Below, in pieces: positions 19,225-27,378 of a DNA stretch of 46,141 bases. The notes below the pieces were generated by a model that saw nothing but the letters and a program-made list of their open reading frames with translations, was not told where the DNA came from and did no database searches. Location of the stretch: positions 1 through 46,141 of the forward strand of contig JBGTDX010000009.1 of assembly GCA_041748075.1 (NCBI GenBank), written 5' to 3'. The stretch's first letter is position 1, and each line of letters opens with the position of its first letter. The position numbers and the translations under genes were made by a program. The stretch comes from JBGSYJ01 sp041748075 (lineage in GTDB: Bacteria; Acidobacteriota; Thermoanaerobaculia; Gp7-AA8).

Positions 19225-19957
19225 CGTGCAGATGGGGCCCTCATCGGCGCGAGTCAGAGCCTGGGCCGTGCACGCGTACACCGCTTCGGGAGTCGTCTTT
19301 GCCCTGCTGGCCGCTCTGGAGATCGCATCGGATGTGACCGATCCGCGGATCGTGTTTTTCTGGCTTGCAGTCGCCGTTCTCGTCGATGCGACCGACGGCC
19401 CTCTCGCCCGTCGTTTCGACGTGAAGAAGTTCGCGCCGGAGATCGACGGCCGGAAGATCGACGACATCGTCGACTACCTGACGTTCACCTTCCTGCCCTT
19501 GCTGCTCGTCGTGAAAATGGAATGGGTTCCTCAGCCGGCGCTTCTGTTCATTGCGCCTCCGCTCATTGCGAGCCTGTTCGGTTTCGCAAATGTGGGGGCG
19601 AAGGACGAAAGGGGAGGCTTTTTTCTCGGCTTTCCGTCCTACTGGAACATCGTCGCTCTTTACCTCGGGATCTTCGCGTACGAGTTCGGTGTCTGGCCGA
19701 ACGTAGTCATCCTGATCGTCCTGTCGGTTCTTACTGTTCTGCCGATCGGATTCATCTATCCCAACCTCGCGCCTCCCAGGTGGAAGCCGCTCATTCTGTT
19801 CGGCGCTTTCGTGTGGCTCGCCATGGCGCTCGCCATGTTACGGACGTACCCCGTAACCCCGGCCTGGCTGCTGTGGGGCTCGCTTCTGTATCCGGTTTTT
19901 TACACGGTGGTGTCCGTCGTGGAGTACCGGAAGGTGAGGGCCGGAGAGAACCTTTAG
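19217..19957 (+). CDS. pcs: CDP-alcohol phosphatidyltransferase, phosphatidylcholine-synthase-like
   Basis: 246-residue polytopic membrane enzyme with seven to eight predicted TM helices. The CDP-alcohol motif is complete: DATDGPLAR, then after 12 residues G-R-K-I-D-D-I-V-D (residues ~83-116). The 12-residue spacing and the following YLTFTFLP match bacterial Pcs enzymes, which condense choline with CDP-diacylglycerol, rather than PgsA/PssA. Start ATG 19217 overlaps the EEP gene by eight bases. Pcs specificity is inferred from motif resemblance; choline supply is not shown. Confidence 0.8.
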   Translation: MSDVQMGPSSARVRAWAVHAYTASGVVFALLAALEIASDVTDPRIVFFWLAVAVLVDATDGPLARRFDVKKFAPEIDGRKIDDIVDYLTFTFLPLLLVVKMEWVPQPALLFIAPPLIASLFGFANVGAKDERGGFFLGFPSYWNIVALYLGIFAYEFGVWPNVVILIVLSVLTVLPIGFIYPNLAPPRWKPLILFGAFVWLAMALAMLRTYPVTPAWLLWGSLLYPVFYTVVSVVEYRKVRAGENL

Positions 19958-19982
19958 TCGACCCCTCTCGACAGTGTGTCGA

Positions 19983-20073
19983 GGTGTCATCCTGAGCGAA
20001 GCGAAGGGATCCCCCTCCTCGAGGCGATACGGCAGGTTTCCCGGGGATCCTTCGCTTCGCTCAGGATGACACC
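19983..20073. repeat. REPIN-like palindrome, near-perfect copy
   Basis: Arms of about 30 bases: GGTGTCATCCTGAGCGAAGC at the left and GCTTCGCTCAGGATGACACC at the right, differing only by one extra G, around a ~30-base loop. It lies between the Pcs-like gene and the PilZ gene. This is the best-preserved copy of the family in the window. Confidence 0.85.
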
Positions 20074-20204
20074 GGTGGGTAGCGCCAGCCTCAATGAAAG
20101 AGTTCATTCCGCGCCTGTGGACGACGCAGAGGCATTGGCCACTTTCTCCTTCACTTCCACTCCACTCCAGCTATAATTCTCCCAACGTTCAGGGGAGGTG
20201 TGAA

Positions 20205-20591
20205 ATGCAGCTGTGGAACGTCTGCGAGTTCGAAATGTCCAAGGACCGGCGCAAGCTGGAGCGATATCCCACCCAATCGATTCCCGTGCAACTCTCCGAG
20301 GTGGATGGTGAGTTGATCGACCTCAGTCTCGAGGGGGCAGCGATCGTTCACCGTTCTCCCATCCGCTCGGGACGAACCTGTACGCTCGTCTTTCCCAGCT
20401 ACGGCGGGATCTACATCCCCTGCCAGATTCTTCGATCGATCGTGCAGGTGCGCCGCGGACGGCGAGGGCCCGAGTATGTCTTCCGTTCGGCGATCTCGTT
20501 TCTTCCGATGACTGCCGACCGGAGGGAACCACTCCATGAGTTCGTGGAGATCCAGGCCGTACGTTCGCGCAGGATGGAAGCTACGGGGTAA
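20205..20591 (+). CDS. Short PilZ-domain protein
   Basis: 128 residues, almost entirely one PilZ domain. c-di-GMP motifs are present: RKLER near residue 15 (RxxxR) and DLSLEG near 43 (D-x-S-x-x-G). The ATG at 20205 is preceded by AGGGGAGGTG, a strong ribosome site; a longer reading from 20094 runs into the REPIN region and is rejected. A stand-alone PilZ adaptor is the likely role. Followed by a GC-rich tract and a 7-bp repeat arm pair. Confidence 0.82.
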   Translation: MQLWNVCEFEMSKDRRKLERYPTQSIPVQLSEVDGELIDLSLEGAAIVHRSPIRSGRTCTLVFPSYGGIYIPCQILRSIVQVRRGRRGPEYVFRSAISFLPMTADRREPLHEFVEIQAVRSRRMEATG

Positions 20592-20749
20592 CCCGCCCGC
20601 CCGGTTCCGCCCGCCCGGGTCCGCACGCCCGCCCGGTTGTGAGTTCTGAGTTGTGAGTTGTGAGTTCCCGCCCCCCCCTCGGTTGTGAGTTGCACCCCGG
20701 GTGGGTGGGAACTCAGAACTCAGAACTCAGAACTCAGAACTCAACTCAC
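20592..20749. repeat. GC-rich tract and 7-bp repeat arm pair (GAGTTGT / GAACTCA)
   Basis: After a CCCGCCCG-rich tract (20592-20638), a left arm of GTTGTGAGTTCTGAG-type units spans 20637-20667. A right arm of five CAGAACT-type units spans 20709-20745 and is its reverse complement. The element separates the convergent PilZ and CAP-domain genes. The 3' end of the CAP gene touches the right arm. Confidence 0.75.
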
Positions 20750-21717
20750 CGCGCACGCGAACTGCGCGCGGGCCCCACCTCCATCGAGACATTGCTTGCA
20801 GAAATGATCTCGTCGGAGCCCTTGGGCTGGACCCAGACGACAACCGTGTAGACCCCCAGCCCGTCCTCGAGCGGAATCGCAAAGGAGAACGAGCCGTCTC
20901 GCTCGACGGTGAAGTCGCCCCGGCTTCCATCTGCATACGTCACGGTATCTCTGCACACTTCACCCGGCGGATGCGAGTGGAGATTGATCAGGCGGGGCCT
21001 GTAGTCTTGCCTCCGGGATGGCAGCGCGTAACTGTCGATCCGGTTGACCAGAGCCGGCGGCATTGCCATCGGCTGCGGCTCGTAATGAACGCTTATCGCT
21101 TTGACGTCGTAACCCGGACGCGGCTTGCCTGTCGCGAGCGGACGCTTGTCGATGGTGGTCGAGCGTGGGAGCGGGCGCTTCCACTCGACATATCTCCGGA
21201 TGAAGTCCTGCGTCAGCCGGAGCTCACCATCCTCCCACGCGACTCCGATCCCGACGTGGGTCGCATAGGGATCGAGGATGGCCCGCCGGTGGCCATCATG
21301 CGGTGGAACCTCGGCCATCATCTCCCGCTGCGATTCGCGAACCAGATCGACAAGCACATCCTCGGTGAACGCATAGTTCGCCGACCAGGCGGCGGCGTTC
21401 TGGCTCAGACCGTCACTGCCGCCCGCGAGTGAGTAGCGCATGTAGGGTGGCTTTCCATCGGTCGTGAAGTGACCTGTAGTGCGCTCCGAGATTTGTGTTC
21501 TGCAGAATCGATCCGCCATCTCCGAGGCATGGGGATCGAGTTGAACCGGGGGCAGCCCGTGAACTGTACGGTCGTTGTTGATCGCTGTAAGAATCGTCTG
21601 GCGGAGCAAAGCGCGGGTGTCTTCCTTGAGAGCCAGGCCGTGCAGGACAGGACTCGCTACCAGCATCAGCAGGACGAGCGGGACGTTCCGGTACAGAGAG
21701 CGCGATCGATTTTTCAT
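20746..21717 (-). CDS. Secreted CAP (SCP/PR1)-domain protein
   Basis: 323 residues with an N-terminal signal peptide (~1-29, basic head then LVLLMLVASPVLHGLA). The CAP domain covers ~35-170: LLRQTILTAINNDRTVHGLP, SEMADRFC, SQNAAAWS and GHRRAILDPYATHVGIGVA. The last ~150 residues look like beta-rich sequence and match no family I can name. CAP proteins are extracytoplasmic; bacterial roles are poorly defined. It follows the histidine kinase on the same strand after 64 bases. Confidence 0.85.
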   Translation of the reverse strand: MKNRSRSLYRNVPLVLLMLVASPVLHGLALKEDTRALLRQTILTAINNDRTVHGLPPVQLDPHASEMADRFCRTQISERTTGHFTTDGKPPYMRYSLAGGSDGLSQNAAAWSANYAFTEDVLVDLVRESQREMMAEVPPHDGHRRAILDPYATHVGIGVAWEDGELRLTQDFIRRYVEWKRPLPRSTTIDKRPLATGKPRPGYDVKAISVHYEPQPMAMPPALVNRIDSYALPSRRQDYRPRLINLHSHPPGEVCRDTVTYADGSRGDFTVERDGSFSFAIPLEDGLGVYTVVVWVQPKGSDEIISASNVSMEVGPARSSRAR

Positions 21718-21781
21718 GAGAGTGGGTAATTATAGAAGTCGCGCCGCCTGTAATTTCTTCCGAGCTTCCGCCTGCGCTGAC

Positions 21782-24700
21782 TCAGCCCCTGCGGAGCGGA
21801 AGCTCGGCGCAGATCGCGAAACCATGTTCGTCGTTGCGGGCGGTGATGGTTCCACCATGGTCCTCGATCGACTTGCGTGCGATGGCCAGACCGAGTCCCG
21901 TGCCCGAGGACTTGGTTGAAAAGTAGGGATCGAAGATGCGGGTGAGTACGTCGGGTGGTACTCCCGCTCCACTGTCGCGCACTTCGATGAACAGACGACT
22001 GGAACGGACACCACTCTCCAGCCGTACGGCTCCACCCGGCCCCGCCGCGTGCAGGGCATTCTCGATCAGATTTGCGATCGCACCACGGATCAATCTCCGG
22101 TCGCCCGGGTATGCAGTGGGCGTCTCGTCTCGAACCCGGACCTCGAAGGTGATATCCCGCTCGGCCGTGTCGCAGTAGCCCTCCGCGAGATCATGGAGCG
22201 TTGCCTGCAGGTCGAACTCTTCGATCTTGAGATTCCGGATCGACGCGTAATCGCTGAACTCGCGTGAGGTCTCCTTGAGCGTACTGACCTGCCGGAGAAT
22301 ATTTTCCACTCCCCCATGAACCGCTTTGGCGAGGCCTGCATCTCTCCTCTCGGCAAGTGTGCGGAGATGCTCGGCGGTGAGCTGGATCGGCGTGAGTGGG
22401 TTTTTGATCTCGTGTGCAACCTGACGAGCCATGTCGGCCCACGCCTCGAGTCGATTCGAACGGAGAATCTCCGTCACGTCCTCTGCGATCAGCATTTCCT
22501 CGTCGCTGTCCGGAAGCGGCACGAGGGACAGTCGGAAGGTTCTGGGAGAGTTGTCGACGATCAACTCGAGCTCGCCTGAGTCGATCCGGCCTGGATTCCG
22601 ATTTCGCAGAAAGGTTCTCACTTCCGGAAAGGAGGGATCGAACTGAACGGCTTCTGGCGACACATCGGAAAGTTGGAACAGGCCCCGGGCGGCACGGTTT
22701 GAAGCAGCGATTTTCATGGAGCCGTCGAGGACGACGACCGCCGCATTTATGTTCTCGAGGAGCGTCTGAAGGCGGTCTCGTTCATGGCGAAGATCGTCCT
22801 GTTGCTGCCGGATCGACTGCGCCATGTCGCGAAAGGTCGAGACGAGAAGGCCGAGGTCCGGGTCGCTCGGGACGGTGAGCTGCTGATCAAAGTTTCCGGA
22901 GGCGACGGCGCGCGCGCTTCCTATCAGGGCATGCACGGGCCTCGTCACAGTTCGCGCGGTCCGGTATGCGACGACGAGCGCCGCAAAAAGGACGAACACG
23001 AGCAGCAGGTAGATCGTCGTTGCAAGGTCCTCAACCTGCGCCTCGATCTGACGCGCCTGGACGATGAACGGCAGAGCGAGAGTGTAGCTTGCGCCTCGCT
23101 CGAGGTTGATGGGACTGTAAATTTCGATGAAGCGCGTCGACCCGCTCTCATGCTCGGCACGCACGAGCTGCGCTCCCTGCAAAACTATCGACGAGTAGAT
23201 CTCACCCGGAAGACGGGGCGATTCGATTCGCGCCGTGAACAGGTCGCGCCGGCTGGAAGCGATCACTTCATCGTCGCGATAGAGGTGAAGATCATGACCG
23301 ATCGCCCGGGCGAGCCAGGTGAGGATCGCGTCGTTGAGCACTTCCTCCGGACCGGCGTCAGAGGTGGAAGCGAGGTAGTCCTCGATCACGCGCTGGGCTG
23401 TGTTGAGCGCAGTGCGCCCACGATCGATGTATTCGGCCTCCAGCCGGTCGGCAAGATACGCGCGGATGAAGATGACGAAAATCAGCAGCGGAAGGATGAC
23501 GACCGCCGCGAGATAGAGGGAAGTGCGCGCGCGAAAGCCGATGCGGGCGGGCGAACGCTTCAGCAGTGCGATGAGCCATGGCAGCGCCCGGAAGATCAGT
23601 ACTATGCCGGCGAAAGCGAGTACCCAGATCGTAATCCCACCGATCTTGCGCAAGTGTTGTGCGGGCGTCGGAATCCTCATCGGAAAGGCGTACAGAGCGT
23701 CACTGGTGCGCCGGATGTAGGCCGTCGACCTGCCGTCGCCCGATGCCTCGGTCCACATTCCCTCTCCTGGAGCGAGAGCGCGCATGTACCAGTTGCTGCT
23801 TCGCGGGAGCCGCAGCGCGGCAGAGCCGTGAACGTTTCCTTCCGAGTCGAACGCCACGACCTGAGTCAGCGGCTGCGCCTCGGGGCTCTCGTTGTCGAGG
23901 TCGAAGAAATCACGATAGACGTCGGCGAACGAGGTTGCGCCGGGATCGCTGGGATTCAGAATGTGCACGCTGCCCCGCCCGATCGTTTCTTCCGCGACGT
24001 TGAGCGTGAAGTCGTAGTGCAGCAACTCGCGCGTGAGAGTACCCACCTGCAGAGTCTCTTCTTCTTCCTCTTCCTCCGCTTCGACTTCCGTGAACTGCGG
24101 AAGCCCAACGCCGAACCGGCTGATCCGATTGCCCTCGTTGTCCCTGACGGAAATCACCGACGGCACCTGCCAGTTCGAGAGCGCGGAGCGCAGCCAGAGC
24201 GCATACGCGAGATCGTCCAGCACCATGACTGACGGCTGTGCGGGAAGAAGCGAGTCGAGCTCGACGGTTCCGAACTCGTTGCGGAGCGTATCCTCGATCA
24301 TCGTCCGGAGCTGCCCGCTGTCTCCGACTATCAGGGGCGCGTACGTATCCGCGATGAACCTCTGAGCGCTCGCCTGTCCGAACAGAAATACAGGTGGATA
24401 GAGCAGAGCCACCGCAAGCAGCGCACGTAACAGTATTCTGGATGTCCTTCTCCTCACGAATGTGTGCTGAAGGAATGAGAGAACCAGGACGGTGAGCACG
24501 ATTGCCAGCACGCGCTGTCCCACCAGCTCGCGTTCGGTGACGATCACGACGGCGCCTCCGAGAATCGCTGCCGCAAGTCCCGGCCAGGCGCTGCCCAGGC
24601 GGGCGTCATGCTTGGTCAGTTGCAGAAAGCTCATCGCGAGGAAGATCGCGGCCGCCAGAAGCATCGTCTGCGCCGCCGAGACCGGGAGAATGTGATCCGG

Positions 24701-25951
24701 TATCGGAAGCAGGCGCGAATTATTCACCAGGTTTTCGATCGAGCTGGCGTAGAGCCATGCACCCGCTGGAATCAGAGCGCCGAGCAGCAAAGGCCGGATC
24801 CATGGGCGTCGCCCGTCCTCGAGTCGCGACATCGCGAAGAGGATCACCAGCAGCGTTGCGGCGCTGAGAAGCAGATCGACTGGGGACCGTGAGAACGGAC
24901 CTACGAGTCTGGATGCATAGACGGAGTATCCGAAGACGGACACCGGCTCCTGGACCGCGATGCCCAGGAGTGCGATGCGAGCCAGAAGGGCCAGGCCTGA
25001 GATCACCAGGACCTCGGGGACCGAGAGCCTCTCCCTTTCGCGAATCGACGAACGGGTCGTGCGGCGGCGGGCGACTGCAACCAGAAGCCCGAGGAGAGTC
25101 AGCGCTGTCAGAAGCGACGCAGCGGACGATGTCCGCGATCTGATCAACTCCGCGATGGCCGAAGGCTCTCGAACCCGGATGTCGGCGAACAGTACCGAGT
25201 CTGGCTGTCTGTCGATCAGAAATCGTCTCGCCCGGTCCGAGAGCTCGAGAGTCCCGGCATGGAACCGGCTTGCCGATCGATCGCGTCCGCTGATCGGCAC
25301 CTGCTCATCGGCGGCCAGATTCGGGATCCGTTGGAACTGGCGCAGTAGTACCGGCATGGATCCAAGGTTCACCGTGCGGTGCTGCACGACATAGAGATTC
25401 GTGACGTCGAACTGGTACATCGAGTTCGTCCGGCCCGGCGCGCTCACACCCCACCAGGCGAGCGGGCTGCCATTCGCTGCAACCAGTTCCGATCCTCTGG
25501 CTCCTTCCGTATGCCGTTCGAGAATCCGGAAGAGTTGCTCTCGCGTGAAACTGCCGGTCGAAGCTTCGATTTCGGAGGCGATTGCCTCGTTGGATGCATT
25601 GAGACTTTCCCGGATCGCGGCGATTTCGCTTCGAATGTCCCGGAGGGCCAGTCTGAACTCACGTTCCGACGAGCGCCTGGGACCGTCCTCGCTCCAGCGC
25701 GCAAACATCTCCCCCGCCGCGAGTGTCGCGGCCGCCGCGAGTACTATGAGAGTGACGATCTTCAGCCAGCGGACCCGCGCGGCTGCCGCCGCGGCTGTGG
25801 CGCACAGGACCGAGCCGATAAGGAGGGTGAGGTTGCCGTCATCGCTGAGGCTCGCAAGGCCAATGGATGCCAGCACGAGAGCCGCGACTATCAGGTCGAT
25901 CCGCGTCAGTTCGAAGCCGTCTCGTACGCGGACCGGAGGTTCAACCTGCAT
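21782..25951 (-). CDS. Very large NtrY-like sensor histidine kinase
   Basis: 1389 residues, about twice the length of NtrY. Residues 1-~500 contain about ten TM helices and an extracytoplasmic segment (~85-275). A second large extracytoplasmic region (~540-790, with an acidic run of seven Glu) and a third (~845-1000) follow. HAMP is near 1010-1065, PAS-like near 1080-1165, and HisKA carries ADMARQVAHEIKNPLTPIQL with the phospho-acceptor His1180. HATPase N box is NLIENALHAA and G boxes are DSGAGVPP and GTGLGLAIA. No response regulator is adjacent, so it is an orphan kinase here. Kinase identity is firm, the sensed signal unknown. Confidence 0.9.
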   Translation of the reverse strand: MQVEPPVRVRDGFELTRIDLIVAALVLASIGLASLSDDGNLTLLIGSVLCATAAAAAARVRWLKIVTLIVLAAAATLAAGEMFARWSEDGPRRSSEREFRLALRDIRSEIAAIRESLNASNEAIASEIEASTGSFTREQLFRILERHTEGARGSELVAANGSPLAWWGVSAPGRTNSMYQFDVTNLYVVQHRTVNLGSMPVLLRQFQRIPNLAADEQVPISGRDRSASRFHAGTLELSDRARRFLIDRQPDSVLFADIRVREPSAIAELIRSRTSSAASLLTALTLLGLLVAVARRRTTRSSIRERERLSVPEVLVISGLALLARIALLGIAVQEPVSVFGYSVYASRLVGPFSRSPVDLLLSAATLLVILFAMSRLEDGRRPWIRPLLLGALIPAGAWLYASSIENLVNNSRLLPIPDHILPVSAAQTMLLAAAIFLAMSFLQLTKHDARLGSAWPGLAAAILGGAVVIVTERELVGQRVLAIVLTVLVLSFLQHTFVRRRTSRILLRALLAVALLYPPVFLFGQASAQRFIADTYAPLIVGDSGQLRTMIEDTLRNEFGTVELDSLLPAQPSVMVLDDLAYALWLRSALSNWQVPSVISVRDNEGNRISRFGVGLPQFTEVEAEEEEEEETLQVGTLTRELLHYDFTLNVAEETIGRGSVHILNPSDPGATSFADVYRDFFDLDNESPEAQPLTQVVAFDSEGNVHGSAALRLPRSSNWYMRALAPGEGMWTEASGDGRSTAYIRRTSDALYAFPMRIPTPAQHLRKIGGITIWVLAFAGIVLIFRALPWLIALLKRSPARIGFRARTSLYLAAVVILPLLIFVIFIRAYLADRLEAEYIDRGRTALNTAQRVIEDYLASTSDAGPEEVLNDAILTWLARAIGHDLHLYRDDEVIASSRRDLFTARIESPRLPGEIYSSIVLQGAQLVRAEHESGSTRFIEIYSPINLERGASYTLALPFIVQARQIEAQVEDLATTIYLLLVFVLFAALVVAYRTARTVTRPVHALIGSARAVASGNFDQQLTVPSDPDLGLLVSTFRDMAQSIRQQQDDLRHERDRLQTLLENINAAVVVLDGSMKIAASNRAARGLFQLSDVSPEAVQFDPSFPEVRTFLRNRNPGRIDSGELELIVDNSPRTFRLSLVPLPDSDEEMLIAEDVTEILRSNRLEAWADMARQVAHEIKNPLTPIQLTAEHLRTLAERRDAGLAKAVHGGVENILRQVSTLKETSREFSDYASIRNLKIEEFDLQATLHDLAEGYCDTAERDITFEVRVRDETPTAYPGDRRLIRGAIANLIENALHAAGPGGAVRLESGVRSSRLFIEVRDSGAGVPPDVLTRIFDPYFSTKSSGTGLGLAIARKSIEDHGGTITARNDEHGFAICAELPLRRG

Positions 25952-26010
25952 GTGCCGAGCGTCTCCTGAAAGTCAAGGTTCGTCTCTGCCGGACGGGAGT
26001 GATGCCGATC

Positions 26011-26040
26011 AAAAGAAAGGCGCACTTGCGTGCGCCTTTC
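26011..26040 (-). terminator. Intrinsic terminator for the 26067-26489 gene
   Basis: AAAGGCGCAC, loop TTGC, GTGCGCCTTT: a perfect 10-bp stem. On the minus strand it is followed by CTTTCTTTT, giving a stem plus U tract just after the stop of the minus-strand gene. Confidence 0.85.
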
Positions 26041-26066
26041 CGATGACTTGTTCGTTTGCTCGACGC

Positions 26067-26489
26067 TTACCGCCCCGCGGAACGGATCGATACGATGAGC
26101 CAGCGGCCATCCTGTTCCTTGAGGGTGATGTAAAGATCGCGCTCACCCTGGGACACAGTCCAGGACGCCTTGATGTTGTACGCGCCGGAGGAGCTTCCTC
26201 CCCGCGCGGTGCGCCGCTCGAAGCCGGTCGGCTTGGTCTTATTGAATAGCTCGTCGAGGAGATAGGACGCCTGATCGCGGCCGAAGAAGCCCGATTCTGT
26301 GACCAGACCAGGAAACTCCAGGTTGATCTTGTCGCCCGTCGAGATTCCTTCGATGATGTTCTGTGTCTGACCTCGCTCGAAGCCGCGCGCAAGATTGCTC
26401 ATCGCGGAGTCGAGGTCCCGGTACTGCGCCGAAGCGACAACCGGAACGAACAACAGGATGATGAATGCAGCGCTTCTCCAGAGTTTCAT
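26067..26489 (-). CDS. Secreted DUF4783-like protein
   Basis: 140 residues with a signal peptide (MKLWRSAAFIILLFVPVVASAQ, cleavage after ASA). The mature part has an NTF2/DUF4783-like layout: a helical start (MSNLARGFERGQTQNI), then beta strands ending in LKEQDGRWLIVSIRSA. The ATG at 26489 is preferred because GGAG lies nine bases upstream. A TAGAAT-like -10 is seen about 50 bases upstream (26542-26547, minus). Role unknown, probably periplasmic. A good terminator follows. Confidence 0.75.
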   Translation of the reverse strand: MKLWRSAAFIILLFVPVVASAQYRDLDSAMSNLARGFERGQTQNIIEGISTGDKINLEFPGLVTESGFFGRDQASYLLDELFNKTKPTGFERRTARGGSSSGAYNIKASWTVSQGERDLYITLKEQDGRWLIVSIRSAGR

Positions 26490-26620
26490 TTTGATAGTCT
26501 CCATTGTGTATACCGGATAGAACCTGTCCCCTGGTCCTTTTATTCTACGCCTGTTTACTAAGATTCGACTGCTGAGTAACTTAGCTTCATGTTATGACCT
26601 CTGCGGGGAGCAGGATGTCC

Positions 26621-27289
26621 TCAGATGCTGACAGCCTTCGAGCCCTCCTCCCCGGGAACGAAATCTCGCTGCCCCAACTCCTTCAAGAAGTCTGCCGGTA
26701 ATGGCGAGTTGATGGTCATAGGCTCACCGGTGAGCGGGTGGCGCATTGAGAGCGAGGATGCATGGAGCATCGGTCTTGAAGCGTTGCGCTGGCCGTAGAG
26801 CCAGTCTCCGACCAGTGGGTGACCGATTGCAGCGCAATGAGACCTGATCTGGTGAGTCCGGCCCGTCAGAAGCGTTACGCGTACGAGCGTTGCGTCCCTA
26901 CCCTCGGCAAGTGGCTCGATGGCAGTGATGGACCTCTTTCCCTCACTTCTCACGCCGAACGAGATCGGGCCGATGCGTGCCAGGGGTGCGTCGACCAGCT
27001 GTCGCCGGACCGATCCTTCGCAGATCGCGAGATAGATCTTCCGGATCTGCCTGCGTTCGAACTGGCGTGTGAGGTTCGCGTTGATCTTCGAGAGCTTGGA
27101 AAAGAAAATAACGCCGCTGGTGCCGCGGTCGAGACGCTGCATGAGAAACGCTGTCTCGCCTTTGTCCGCGAGGTATCGCGACACATCTTCCAGGAGCACC
27201 GGTTCGTCGGCGTCGTAGCCACGCTGCACGACGATGTCGCCCGGCTTGTCGACGAAGATGAGGGCGGAGTCTTCGTAAAGGACGTTCAT
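26621..27289 (-). CDS. RluA-family pseudouridine synthase
   Basis: 222-residue RNA pseudouridine synthase. The catalytic motif is QRLDRGTSGV (Asp), with LLTGRTHQIRSHCAAIGHP and PLVGDWLYG downstream, all diagnostic. There is no S4 domain, as in RluA/RluC-short forms; the rRNA or tRNA target cannot be assigned. The ATG at 27289 (MNVLYEDSALIFVDKPGD) is chosen: a longer reading begins inside the 7-bp repeat hairpin immediately upstream and adds repeat-derived residues. Confidence 0.9.
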   Translation of the reverse strand: MNVLYEDSALIFVDKPGDIVVQRGYDADEPVLLEDVSRYLADKGETAFLMQRLDRGTSGVIFFSKLSKINANLTRQFERRQIRKIYLAICEGSVRRQLVDAPLARIGPISFGVRSEGKRSITAIEPLAEGRDATLVRVTLLTGRTHQIRSHCAAIGHPLVGDWLYGQRNASRPMLHASSLSMRHPLTGEPMTINSPLPADFLKELGQRDFVPGEEGSKAVSI

Positions 27290-27292
27290 GGG

Positions 27293-27374
27293 AAAGATGA
27301 AAGATGAAAGATGAAAGATGAATCCCACCCTCCCGCGGCTGGGCGGGGCTTCATCTTTCATCTTTCATCTTTGC
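27293..27374. repeat. 7-bp repeat hairpin (GATGAAA / TTTCATC)
   Basis: Four GAAAGAT units at 27293-27320 and the reverse-complement arm TTCATCTTTCATCTTTCATC at 27350-27369 flank a GC-rich loop. It fills the gap between the DUF1343 and RluA genes, both on the minus strand, so it would sit in the leader of the RluA message or end the upstream transcript. Confidence 0.75.
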
Positions 27375-27378
27375 TTCC

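Noticed and set aside
22784..24232. 482-codon open frame on the plus strand
   Set aside because: Lies wholly antisense to the histidine kinase gene, has no recognisable domain, and is expected in high-GC sequence.
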